DNA of 64,000 nucleotides from Flavobacterium nitrogenifigens (GTDB lineage Bacteria; Bacteroidota; Bacteroidia; Flavobacteriales; Flavobacteriaceae), in assembly GCF_003254565.1 (NCBI RefSeq), contig NZ_QJRI01000176.1:186001-250000 (forward strand), read 5' to 3'. Shown piece by piece: positions 51,750 to 60,306 of the stretch. Each line of letters opens with the position of its first letter. The first letter of the stretch is position 1. The notes beneath the pieces were generated by a model that searched no databases, was not told the origin of the DNA, and saw only the letters and a program-made list of their open reading frames with translations. Position numbers and translations under genes: made by a program.

Positions 51750-53162
51750 TTAATTAACTGCTTCTTTCCAAATGTTTATAATCTTTTCCGAATAGTAATA
51801 ATTACCCGTTATTATAAGAGCATTTAGAGTCGTTGCATTAAGCTCTATATTCGGAAACTGAGATTTTGCTACCTTAATAAACAGATTCTTCTTTTTGGAA
51901 TCGCCAAGCAGATACGCTGCAAGTATTCTTCCAATATGTGTATCGATACTTGTTTCATCAATTTTAAAAGAGGTTTCAAATTTGGACTGTGCGTCTTTAT
52001 AACGTTTTTCATCCAATAACAAATAGCCGTAATTGCTTATTAGCACTGCATCATCTGGATTTTTGCTTAAATATTTACTATATGCAGCTTCAGCCTTTTT
52101 ATAATCATGAAGTTCCTGATAAATTGTAGCGAGATTAGTCAATACAACATTCTCATTTTCATCTAATTTCAGTGCTATTTCAAAATCTCTAATTGCCGCT
52201 GGGAACTCTCTTTTTTCCTGATAAAGCCTTCCTCTCTGCGCTCGATATCCGTAAACATCTGGATTTACGACAATAAGCCGGTCATAAATTTCAGCAGCAG
52301 TCCCCCAATCTGCTATCTGTTGATATGCCTGACCGGCATAAAATTCTAAATCATCAGCAAAATTGCCTGAATCGTCTCCGTAGTTATTTGGGCTGTCTAA
52401 ACGGTATTTGTACAGTTTGTAAACTTCAATCGCCCGTTGCGAATTAGGAATATCAATTAGACATTTGATGTAATTATGGTAAATTCTAACTATAATGTTT
52501 ATATCATATTCAATGGCCTTGTCAAAATTTTTAATTGCATTTTCATTATCTCTTAAAAAGTAATAATTATTTGCAATCAATTCATACAGTTCAGGATTTG
52601 CCATATCCATTTCGAGTGCGTACTCCGCTTCATCGGTAGAATCTTTATATAGCTGTAAATGTGCCAAACAAAGTGCTTTTAGCTGATGATATTCTGGGTC
52701 TTGCGTATTTATCTCTATTGACTTGGTTACAGTTTCCATTGCTTCTTGATATTGCTCTTTGTTGTACAATTCAAGTGCTTCATCATAATATTTTTCAGGC
52801 AATTGACTTGCCGATACTGCCGCCACAGCAGCGGGAAAATACGGCTTTATAGATTGGTATTCTGCCGTCTCATTTTTGCTCAAAATTCTAAGTGATTTTA
52901 TATTACCTGTTGCCTCTTCAATTCCGATCTCATATAAATTTTCTTTCTTTTGATAAGGTTGTACTAATGCCGTAAACTTGACATAATTTGGATTATTTTT
53001 GGTCGGTATAAAACATAGTCTCGGCTTGACACCTAGTTCTACAACAATTCTGTCTGATTCTTTGCGGAAACTGCGGATATAATTGATTTCTTTTTGGATT
53101 TTTTCCTGCGCTATAACTGTTAATGAAGTAAAAGCAAGAAACATTAAAATAATAAGTCTCAT
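51750..53162 (-). CDS. Secreted TPR-repeat protein
   Basis: A 470-residue exported protein (signal peptide MRLIILMFLAFTSLTVIA, then QEK). From about residue 125 to 430 it is a run of tetratricopeptide repeats, for example YDEALELYNKEQYQEAMETV, NPELYELIANNYYFLRDNEN, GYRAQRGRLYQEKREFPAAI and AVLISNYGYLLLDEKRYKDA. TPR superhelices serve as protein-binding scaffolds. The N-terminal 100 residues are a separate beta domain. It may assemble an envelope complex with its two neighbours. Confidence 0.85.
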   Translation of the reverse strand: MRLIILMFLAFTSLTVIAQEKIQKEINYIRSFRKESDRIVVELGVKPRLCFIPTKNNPNYVKFTALVQPYQKKENLYEIGIEEATGNIKSLRILSKNETAEYQSIKPYFPAAVAAVSASQLPEKYYDEALELYNKEQYQEAMETVTKSIEINTQDPEYHQLKALCLAHLQLYKDSTDEAEYALEMDMANPELYELIANNYYFLRDNENAIKNFDKAIEYDINIIVRIYHNYIKCLIDIPNSQRAIEVYKLYKYRLDSPNNYGDDSGNFADDLEFYAGQAYQQIADWGTAAEIYDRLIVVNPDVYGYRAQRGRLYQEKREFPAAIRDFEIALKLDENENVVLTNLATIYQELHDYKKAEAAYSKYLSKNPDDAVLISNYGYLLLDEKRYKDAQSKFETSFKIDETSIDTHIGRILAAYLLGDSKKKNLFIKVAKSQFPNIELNATTLNALIITGNYYYSEKIINIWKEAVN

Positions 53163-53216
53163 ATATTTTGTCTACTAGTAATTGGTTTGCTAAAAAATTT
53201 GATTAGAAAAAAGGAA

Positions 53217-54485
53217 TTAATTCTCATACGAATACTCATATAGTTCACTCAATTTATTATCAGAGTTATAATTGTATACTGTTTTGGCACAGCCATTAGA
53301 ATTATTTAATGAAACCGTTTTTGATAAAATCTTATTTCCTTCTTTTGACATAAAAATATCTTTGTTTCCTTCTGAATATCGTATATTTTCAGAAAGCAAG
53401 ACGTTATCTTTTATACTGTAAATTTTCATTTTAGAATAAAAAACTTCTTGGTCGTTTTTATATTCATAAACCAGTTTCCGCGTTGCATTAACCTCTTTTA
53501 CAATTCTTCCGAATTCATCATATTCAAAAAAAGTGATAGCAACTACATCTCCGCTCCCATTTACTGTTTCGCTTTTTGCACATTGAAATTTGCCGTTAAG
53601 ATGAAACACTTTAGCAATCATTACATTTTTCTGATCTACAGAAATAATACTGAATTGTTTTTTGCCATATTTAAAAACATCTTTAGACTTTTCTCCCTTT
53701 TCATTTCTTCGCACTATACTGTCAATCAAATGGTATGGGTTTCTATAATACAAATCTTCAGAATACAAAACACCATTAATTATAGTCGAGTATTGTTTGA
53801 TTAATCCGTTTTTGTCGTAAAGCGTTTCTATCTGCATAAAACTTTTTGCGTTTTTGGCACTATCTCTAAAAGCTTTTGCCGTTACCTTTCCTGTAGAACA
53901 GCTCAAAAAAGCATTCGTCTTTGGATAATAAGAAACATTCGAATTTTGTATCAAATTATCAGCATAGTTTTGATCCACTTTAAATTTTGATTTTAATTCT
54001 TTTTCCGATTCCTTTTGCCTTTCTGCAATCTCTGCTTTTCGTAATTTGCCATAATAGACTTTATCATTAAAAGGAACTTTAAAATACGATTCGTAGGTTT
54101 CAATATACTTATCGGCATTGGTTACAAGAATCGGTTTATCGACACCATTGGACAATATCATTCCTGATTTGATCTTGTCATCATGGTTATTAAAATAATA
54201 GTAGCCATAATTTCTAAACTCGATCACGCAATCCTCACTAACGTGAAATACATGCACATCTTGAATTGTATCAAAAGCTTCTGCAAATCGCTGGTAGATA
54301 TTTAAATGCTTTTCTAAACCATCATCCTGATTATGATCGAAGAAAACCAAACTGACATCTTCTTTATGGTTAATTTCATAAAGCGTTGCATCAGGTTCGG
54401 GATTATCGGTTAATATTTTTTTAGAACATGCCGTCAATAAAAATACACACAGCACGGCACCAATTAAATTGCTTTTAGATTTCAA
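53217..54485 (-). CDS. Lipoprotein of unknown function, 422 residues
   Basis: Lipoprotein leader MKSKSNLIGAVLCVFLLTACSKK with lipobox LTAC. The C-terminal half contains YD-like units (LYDKNGLIKQYSTIINGVLY, FFEYDEFGRIVKEVNATRKL, YNYNSDNKLSELYEYSYEN), reminiscent of Rhs/YD or MORN-like repeats common in Bacteroidota surface proteins. The N-terminal half has no recognisable domain. It is first in the three-gene secreted cluster, with a 131-base gap from the histidine kinase gene upstream. Confidence 0.75.
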   Translation of the reverse strand: MKSKSNLIGAVLCVFLLTACSKKILTDNPEPDATLYEINHKEDVSLVFFDHNQDDGLEKHLNIYQRFAEAFDTIQDVHVFHVSEDCVIEFRNYGYYYFNNHDDKIKSGMILSNGVDKPILVTNADKYIETYESYFKVPFNDKVYYGKLRKAEIAERQKESEKELKSKFKVDQNYADNLIQNSNVSYYPKTNAFLSCSTGKVTAKAFRDSAKNAKSFMQIETLYDKNGLIKQYSTIINGVLYSEDLYYRNPYHLIDSIVRRNEKGEKSKDVFKYGKKQFSIISVDQKNVMIAKVFHLNGKFQCAKSETVNGSGDVVAITFFEYDEFGRIVKEVNATRKLVYEYKNDQEVFYSKMKIYSIKDNVLLSENIRYSEGNKDIFMSKEGNKILSKTVSLNNSNGCAKTVYNYNSDNKLSELYEYSYEN

Positions 54486-54617
54486 ATTCTTATTGTTTTT
54501 ACCTTTCTATTTCAAGACAAATTTGAAAAATATAAGCATACAGAATTCGACCGATATAAATCCGTATGCTGCAATTGAATATTCGTAAAGATTTTTTATA
54601 AATCCGTACTGAAGTTT

Positions 54618-56540
54618 TTAGTTTTTAAGAGGAAGTGTCAGTAAAACTATAGTTCCCTGTTCGTTTGAGGATATTTCTATATTGGTCTTAATTTTATTTT
54701 CTCTCGCCAAAATCTCCAAACGTTCTCGGGCTATAGTACCCGATAATGACTGATGATCAGAATCTACATTTGATTTATCTTGAAAGCCTTTTCCGTTATC
54801 TGCAATTTTTACCACAATCTGATTCTCTTGCACGTCGATTTCCAGAGTTATCAATCCTTTATCAGAAAGATTTCCAATACCATGAATAATGGCATTTTCT
54901 ACAAATGGCTGAATCAGCATTGGAGGAATCAATAAAGCCGAAGTATCCATATCAGGTACTATTATGTTGTAAGCAAACGCATATTCAAAACGCATCTGCT
55001 GTAAACTCAGATAATTTTCAATCGCTTCGATCTCCTGATCAAGAGGCACATAATTTTTACGGCTCAATTCTAAACTGCTTCTCAACAATCGGCTAAACTG
55101 GCTTAAATATTTTATTGATTTTTCTTTTTCATCAAATCTGATAAAACTTTGCAATGCAGACAATGTATTGAAAATAAAATGAGGTTCCATTTGCGTTCTC
55201 AACAATTGCTGTTGCAGCAAAATTTTCTCTTTCTCCTGCTTTTGCCTTTTCTGTCTTTGGAAAAAATATAGCACAAATATCCATGAGATTGCTAACAACG
55301 ACAATAAACCAACGACAAGCAATAATAATTGATTTCGCTCAAGACGATTCTCAGTATTATCAATCGTCTTATTTAATCCATGAATAGACCTGTCTTTGGC
55401 CTGCAGCTCATAAATAGTTGCCATTTCTTCTGTGGCCTGAATACCCGAATTTCTAAGGATATTATCTTTAAGCGCCAATATCTCATCTGCTTCTTCCAGA
55501 GCTTTCTCTTTGTTTCCTTTCGCAAAATGATAATGCATTTTGGCTTTCTTATTCAGACACTTTTCGTAATAAGACAGCAATTGCAAATGCTGGTTTTCAA
55601 TCTTATCAGCATGTTTAATTAAGTTTTCTGCTTCAGTAAAATGTTTGGTTTGAACATACAAATCAATTAGATTAGCAATAGTCGTATACAGATTTTTAAT
55701 CATAACAGGACTTTCAGGATCTGCTGACAAACCTTCCTCATCATATTCTTTTACCAAATTGTAATGATGTATCGCCTTATCATACTGATTGTTTAGCAAA
55801 TAATAATGTGCCATATGCTCATTGGTAAATCTAACCTGCATTGGTTCATTGGTTTTTACCGAAATCTGTTTGAGTTTTTTAATGTAAAAAAGAAGCGAAT
55901 CTGGCTTATAAATATTGCTTTCTTCACAAGCCGTAAACAGTTGCGAATAAGCCCTGAAATTATACTTGTACTTATCCTCAGGCAATCCTTTTAAAATTTT
56001 TAAGGCAAGCTGATTCTGTTCAATCGATTTTTGGTATTGGCTGATTTTATTATTGTCCTGAGCCGCATTTAGCAAACAGATGACTTTTGCCATTGGTTTG
56101 CACTTTAGCGAATCATCATTCATAATGATTGCCGCAGATTTATTAAAATAATAAACCGACTGATAAAACTTTCCTTCAAGTTCTGAAATTAAACCTGCTC
56201 CATTATAAATGGTAAATTTCAGTGCATTGAATTCTTTTTCTTTTTCTACAATACCTAAAGCAAAATTGATATGCTGTTTGGCACTATCAATGTCTTTTTT
56301 TACCAGATTCTTAGCCAGATTGTAATGTATGAACGCTAAAGCAGAACCAGTTTTTGAGAAATCTTTTTCTTTGAGTTTGTTTGACCAAAAAGCCAATTTA
56401 TCGGCTTCTGGATTTTGATCTAAACTATCGCTGATTACCTGCAATGATTCCAGCATTTTTTCTGGATGAATCGAAACTTTTTTAGATTTATGCTGACAGG
56501 AAATGGCAATTAGCAGTAAAAAAAGTAATGCTTTCTTCAT
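54618..56540 (-). CDS. LytS/YehU-type sensor histidine kinase with TPR sensor
   Basis: A 640-residue membrane kinase. It starts with MKKALLFLLLIAISCQHK, a lipoprotein-like leader, then an extracytoplasmic TPR array (about residues 55-400; e.g. KSIEQNQLALKILKGL, AIHHYNLVKEYDEEG). One membrane helix (LLLLVVGLLSLLAISWIFVLYFF) and a coiled-coil linker lead to the His_kinase domain: phosphoacceptor H454 in MEPHFIFNTLSALQSFI, LSLQQMRFEYAFAY, IPPMLIQPFVENAIIHG (N box) and a KIADNGKGF ATP-binding G box. It shares one base with the response-regulator gene. The signal sensed is unknown. Confidence 0.92.
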   Translation of the reverse strand: MKKALLFLLLIAISCQHKSKKVSIHPEKMLESLQVISDSLDQNPEADKLAFWSNKLKEKDFSKTGSALAFIHYNLAKNLVKKDIDSAKQHINFALGIVEKEKEFNALKFTIYNGAGLISELEGKFYQSVYYFNKSAAIIMNDDSLKCKPMAKVICLLNAAQDNNKISQYQKSIEQNQLALKILKGLPEDKYKYNFRAYSQLFTACEESNIYKPDSLLFYIKKLKQISVKTNEPMQVRFTNEHMAHYYLLNNQYDKAIHHYNLVKEYDEEGLSADPESPVMIKNLYTTIANLIDLYVQTKHFTEAENLIKHADKIENQHLQLLSYYEKCLNKKAKMHYHFAKGNKEKALEEADEILALKDNILRNSGIQATEEMATIYELQAKDRSIHGLNKTIDNTENRLERNQLLLLVVGLLSLLAISWIFVLYFFQRQKRQKQEKEKILLQQQLLRTQMEPHFIFNTLSALQSFIRFDEKEKSIKYLSQFSRLLRSSLELSRKNYVPLDQEIEAIENYLSLQQMRFEYAFAYNIIVPDMDTSALLIPPMLIQPFVENAIIHGIGNLSDKGLITLEIDVQENQIVVKIADNGKGFQDKSNVDSDHQSLSGTIARERLEILARENKIKTNIEISSNEQGTIVLLTLPLKN

Positions 56541-57286
56541 TATCTCAAAGGATTTAAATGATTTATAACAAACTCTTTTCTACGAGTTGCCACAGGAATT
56601 TCGGCGTTGTTTTTCATAACTATAATCCCTGTTTTCATATACTTATCAATAAAATCTTTGTTGACAATATAAGACTGATGGGTTTTTATGAAAAAGTCCT
56701 CAGGCAGAATATCTTCGTAATACTTTAAGGGTTTAGAAGCCGTTACTACTTTCTTATTTTCCAAATGAATTTGCGTATAAGAACCTTCGCCAGACAGATA
56801 TACAATGTCGTTGAGACGAACAATCTGCATACAATCTAAAGATGTGATGCAAATTCTGGAGCTCATATCGATCGTTCTTGAACTATATTCTTTCAAAAGG
56901 TTAATCTGATTCAGATAATCAGTCTGTTTTACTTTTTTTATTTTTTGTATCGCAGCTACAAATTCATCATTATCAATTGGCTTTAAAAGATAATCTAGCG
57001 CGCCATATTTAATGGCTTTTATTGCAAAATGATTGTAAGCGGTAATAAAAATGATTTGAAAAGTAGTATTTTCTATTTGATTCAATATATCGAAAGCAGT
57101 ACCATCTGTAAGCTGAATATCCATCAAAATCAAATCGATTTCTGTAGTTTTCAAGATTTGCAATGATTCCTTTACCGAACCTGCCATTGCTTCAAGTTTT
57201 AAGGAATCTTCTTGTGAGACTAACCATTGCAGTTCTTTTTTAATTGCTGGTTCGTCTTCTATTATTAAGGTCCGTATTTTGTTCAT
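56540..57286 (-). CDS. LytTR response regulator
   Basis: A 248-residue two-component regulator. The receiver domain has the acidic pair E10/D11 in LIIEDEPAI, phosphoacceptor D56 in LILMDIQLTDG, and the conserved LLKPIDNDE lysine. The C-terminal LytTR domain (from IVRLNDIVYLSGEGSYTQIH to a closing FIKTHQSYIVNKDFIDKY) binds DNA direct repeats. It is transcribed before and overlaps the kinase gene, so the two form one signalling pair. Targets may include the envelope genes downstream on the same strand, which is inference. Confidence 0.94.
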   Translation of the reverse strand: MNKIRTLIIEDEPAIKKELQWLVSQEDSLKLEAMAGSVKESLQILKTTEIDLILMDIQLTDGTAFDILNQIENTTFQIIFITAYNHFAIKAIKYGALDYLLKPIDNDEFVAAIQKIKKVKQTDYLNQINLLKEYSSRTIDMSSRICITSLDCMQIVRLNDIVYLSGEGSYTQIHLENKKVVTASKPLKYYEDILPEDFFIKTHQSYIVNKDFIDKYMKTGIIVMKNNAEIPVATRRKEFVINHLNPLR

Positions 57287-57587
57287 ATAGGAAATAACAG
57301 TTTTACAAATTACATTTTAAACCTTCTCAAATGCGATTGGAAATTGGCTCTTTACTAAGATCTAAATTTGTAGTACGAATATATAATTTTTTATTTCAAT
57401 GTCTTGAATGCTATACTCTCGATATATTTTTTTTATTTCAGTATAAATGATTTTCTCCGAATTAATGCATATTAAAAAAAGAGTACTGCAAATCTCAAGA
57501 GATTTACAACGAATTTATATTAGTATAAATCTGTACATCTTTTATTTTCAAATTTGTAGTATCCGTTTACGATTTTACCTCATAATC

Positions 57588-57986
57588 ATGATTTACAAAA
57601 ACTTTATCCTTGGTACGCTTTCGAGCTTTTTCATTTTTATCAGTGCTTTCCAAAAACAGCACTCTTTGGTTTCATACTCCAATAACAGTCAAGAAATTGC
57701 CGGAGTTTATGTTTTGACATCTTGCGAAAACTCGAGGTTTAAAATTAAAATCGAAAAGAAAAAAGACGAATATTTTTTCCTAATTTTCGATAAGAATAAA
57801 ATTATTTCAAAAGGTAAACTTGGAAAACAAAATGAAGATGATACCGTTTATTTGGCTTTTGGAAAAATCGGCGGAATATATGATACCGATAAAATACAAA
57901 TTCAGAATTATGGAAATTCAATGAACGAATATGTCCATTTTACGCAATGCGGTGAAAAGTATCTCACATTTATAAAATCAGAATAA
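57588..57986 (+). CDS. Small exported protein, 132 residues
   Basis: The ATG at 57588 is chosen because it gives a signal-like MIYKNFILGTLSSFFIFISA; the longer in-frame version from 57447 is implausible. The mature part is a small beta domain (EIAGVYVLTSCENSRFKIKI, DEYFFLIFDKNKIISKGKLG), similar in layout to lipocalin-like or DUF-type secreted proteins of flavobacteria, but not recognised. It is first of four plus-strand genes, nine bases before the next. Confidence 0.7.
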   Translation: MIYKNFILGTLSSFFIFISAFQKQHSLVSYSNNSQEIAGVYVLTSCENSRFKIKIEKKKDEYFFLIFDKNKIISKGKLGKQNEDDTVYLAFGKIGGIYDTDKIQIQNYGNSMNEYVHFTQCGEKYLTFIKSE

Positions 57987-57995
57987 TTAAATCCA

Positions 57996-58658
57996 ATGCT
58001 AAAGTTTTTTATATCTGCTTTCTTGATAATCTTCTTTTTCTCTGGCAATTCAGCCATTGAAAAGAATGAAAATTTAGAAATTAAAATTAATTGGCAGGAA
58101 AATGTATCTGGTGATTTTTCATTCACAAAAAACTGGGATTATCCTGAAGGAGTTTACCGTAATGATTTTGGTCAATTAAGTTGCGATGGATTTTGTCCGC
58201 CAGAAACCGACAGAATGAAAGATGAAAATGGCAGAATTTTTAAAGACTCTTTGGCAAGATTTTATCAGCTGGTAGATACCACTCACCTATTTCACTCGAT
58301 TAAATCTAAAACCAACAGTTATGAATGGTCGGGAACAAATTTTATTACCGTTAAAAAAATCGGCAGAGATACCCTGTATTGTTCTACCGATAATAATGCA
58401 GCAACTCATAGCAGTTTGATTCTGAAAATTATAAAAAACAAATGTATACCTGAAATCGAGTTAAACAGCATTTCGGGTTCAGCAAAAAAACAGATTTATG
58501 TTTGTAAAAAAGGTGACATTAAAATTGACAAGATTTTATGGAATAATGGAATTCTAAAAGCAAAATTTGACCTTATTTTTGAACATCCTGAAAACCCAAA
58601 TAAACCACTGTTTTGGAAAGGTAAAATCCTTACGCAAATTAATCAGAATAGAAAGTAA
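57996..58658 (+). CDS. Secreted protein of unknown function, 220 residues
   Basis: N-terminal signal peptide MLKFFISAFLIIFFFSGNSA. The mature part has a CDGFCPPETDRMKDENGRIF patch with two cysteines and later cysteines near residues 129 and 149 (TLYCSTDNNA, NKCIPEIEL) that could form disulfides. No family recognised. It sits nine bases after the previous exported gene, and the four genes 57588-59995 look like one unit of small envelope proteins. Confidence 0.7.
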   Translation: MLKFFISAFLIIFFFSGNSAIEKNENLEIKINWQENVSGDFSFTKNWDYPEGVYRNDFGQLSCDGFCPPETDRMKDENGRIFKDSLARFYQLVDTTHLFHSIKSKTNSYEWSGTNFITVKKIGRDTLYCSTDNNAATHSSLILKIIKNKCIPEIELNSISGSAKKQIYVCKKGDIKIDKILWNNGILKAKFDLIFEHPENPNKPLFWKGKILTQINQNRK

Positions 58659-58695
58659 CATTTATTATATTTAAAAATCCAAATATCATTTATAG

Positions 58696-58989
58696 ATGAG
58701 AAACAATCCTTTTATTACGGTTATCTTATTGTTTTGTATAGAAATAGTGCTGTATAATTACATGGATTACATGAATTTAATTTCAAGTTCTTCTGCCTAT
58801 CGAGGCTCGCTTCTGCCCTTATTCTGCTTTACAGTTCCAGCAATTTCAATTCTAATTTCGATCCTTTTTGACGATATGCCATATAAAAAAGAGTTTAGAT
58901 ACTTTTGCATATTTCTCGCTGTTGTTTCTATAATTACATTTATAATATTCTCTTATTTTGCAGCTCTAGGAAAAGCGTATCAGCATTAA
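58696..58989 (+). CDS. Small membrane protein, 97 residues
   Basis: Three hydrophobic segments: FITVILLFCIEIVLYNYM, LLPLFCFTVPAISILISILF and YFCIFLAVVSIITFIIFSYFA. It is an inner-membrane protein with almost no soluble part. Not recognised. It lies ten bases before the next gene, in the same direction. Confidence 0.65.
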   Translation: MRNNPFITVILLFCIEIVLYNYMDYMNLISSSSAYRGSLLPLFCFTVPAISILISILFDDMPYKKEFRYFCIFLAVVSIITFIIFSYFAALGKAYQH

Positions 58990-58999
58990 TTGAACGATC

Positions 59000-59995
59000 A
59001 TGAAAAACATAAAACTTGATACTATCAACATCATCTTGGCTATAGTTTTGGTTGCTTTAATTATCCTTTATTTTGCAACACGATTTAAAAACAAAGAACA
59101 AGACAAAATGTTTTGGAATGCTGAAATTCATAGTACTTCAGAAAATCCAACAGCAAAAAACTCAAATACCATTCAAATCATAGACGCCACTTTTTATAGT
59201 AATTTCAACCATTCTAAAAGTGATATTGATTCTGATTCAAAACGCGTAACCAGTGTCAAAAGTGAGAATTCTGTTTTATTCAAAATCTGGCAAAAAGAAC
59301 TTTTACCCGATTCTCTCAATATAAAATATTTCTCTATAGACGAACGCAAATTTTATCAGCTTAAAACTCAACTTTCTTATGAGAAAATGAAAAATTTGAT
59401 CAAGGAAAAAGAGACTGTTCCTATTTTAATTTTAGAAATACAACCTCTAGGCAAAATCCTTTTAAAAATCATCCCAAACGAAAAACAAAATAGAGAACCT
59501 ATACTTTTAGAACGATTTATTGCTAAAGAAACTGAAGGAAATTTGGATATGCTGGTTTATGAAGAATCTTTAGGCGAAAAATACAATCGTTATGAGAGTA
59601 TTCAAAACATAACCGATTATGCTGATTTGCTTCAAAATCAGTATAAATGGTCAGTTAAAATTGAAATGGAAGAACAAGATGCCCTCAAAAGCGTTTACGC
59701 GTATTCTTTTACAAACGAAAAAATCTATAGCTCAGAAGACGCTAATATTGCTGTTTCTCGAAATATCCCCCAAATTTTTTATATCTATTGGATAAATAAA
59801 AAGGAATACAATATTCAATATGAGTTATCTCCTTTTGAAATTTTAAATGCTTTTAGGAAACTGAATGAATCTGCTTCATCAGGAGATATAATCCTTACGT
59901 TTAAAGTGCATAAAAATTCCAATGCCGAATGCAAAATTTCTAGAAATGGCATTGTTATCCCTTTGAAAGATAAATATCCTTCGAAGCCCTACTGA
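59000..59995 (+). CDS. Membrane-anchored unknown protein, 331 residues
   Basis: One N-terminal helix (INIILAIVLVALIILYFAT) followed by RFKNKEQDK, then an approximately 300-residue soluble domain. Repeated DxxS and TxxK beta segments (IDATFYSNFNHSKSDIDSD, VPILILEIQPLGKILLKIIP, ILTFKVHKNSNAECKISRNG) suggest a beta-sandwich, but I recognise no family. It is last in the four-gene unit and ends nine bases before the intergenic repeats. Confidence 0.7.
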   Translation: MKNIKLDTINIILAIVLVALIILYFATRFKNKEQDKMFWNAEIHSTSENPTAKNSNTIQIIDATFYSNFNHSKSDIDSDSKRVTSVKSENSVLFKIWQKELLPDSLNIKYFSIDERKFYQLKTQLSYEKMKNLIKEKETVPILILEIQPLGKILLKIIPNEKQNREPILLERFIAKETEGNLDMLVYEESLGEKYNRYESIQNITDYADLLQNQYKWSVKIEMEEQDALKSVYAYSFTNEKIYSSEDANIAVSRNIPQIFYIYWINKKEYNIQYELSPFEILNAFRKLNESASSGDIILTFKVHKNSNAECKISRNGIVIPLKDKYPSKPY

Positions 59996-60003
59996 TTATG
60001 TCG

Positions 60004-60125
60004 TCTGTAGAGACGCACTGCAGTACGTCTACACCCGGTATATCTGCATCAGGAAAATCTTTGAGGACAAACATGCGTGAGACACACTGCAGTGCGCCTC
60101 TACAGAATATTGGAACGATAATAAT
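60004..60125 (+). repeat. Palindrome-ended intergenic repeat, copy 1
   Basis: About 120 bases. The left end CTGTAGAGACGCACTGCAGT and the right end (60080-60105, GAGACACACTGCAGTGCGCC then TCTACAG) are each near-palindromic around a CTGCAG core and are inverted copies of each other. Between them is CCGGTATATCTGCATCAGGA. It ends GAATATTGGAACGATAATAA. It looks like a REP-like or MITE-type non-coding element; the second copy follows 54 bases later. Confidence 0.85.
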
Positions 60126-60178
60126 TTCCGCATTTTGAATTCAAAAAAAATCAAAATATATTTTTAAAACAAAGCATA

Positions 60179-60298
60179 TCTGTAGAGACGCACCGCAGTG
60201 CGTCTACGTCCAGTATATCTGCAACATAAAATTTTTGAGGAAAACTGTATGGGAGACGCACTGCAGTGCGCCTCTACAGAATATTGGAATGATAATAA
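60179..60298 (+). repeat. Palindrome-ended intergenic repeat, copy 2
   Basis: A direct repeat of the element at 60004-60125, with the same ends (TCTGTAGAGACGCACCGCAG on the left, GAGACGCACTGCAGTGCGCC then TCTACAG on the right) and the same tail GAATATTGGAATGATAATAA. A few substitutions and small indels separate the copies. It ends nine bases before the stop of the FAD/Fe-S gene, so its palindromes may also work as a 3'-end or terminator for that minus-strand gene. Confidence 0.87.
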
Positions 60299-60306
60299 AC
60301 CAATCT

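Noticed and set aside
57447..57587. Longer version of the 132-residue exported protein
   Set aside because: The added 47 residues would bury the signal peptide and lie in the promoter region between divergent genes.
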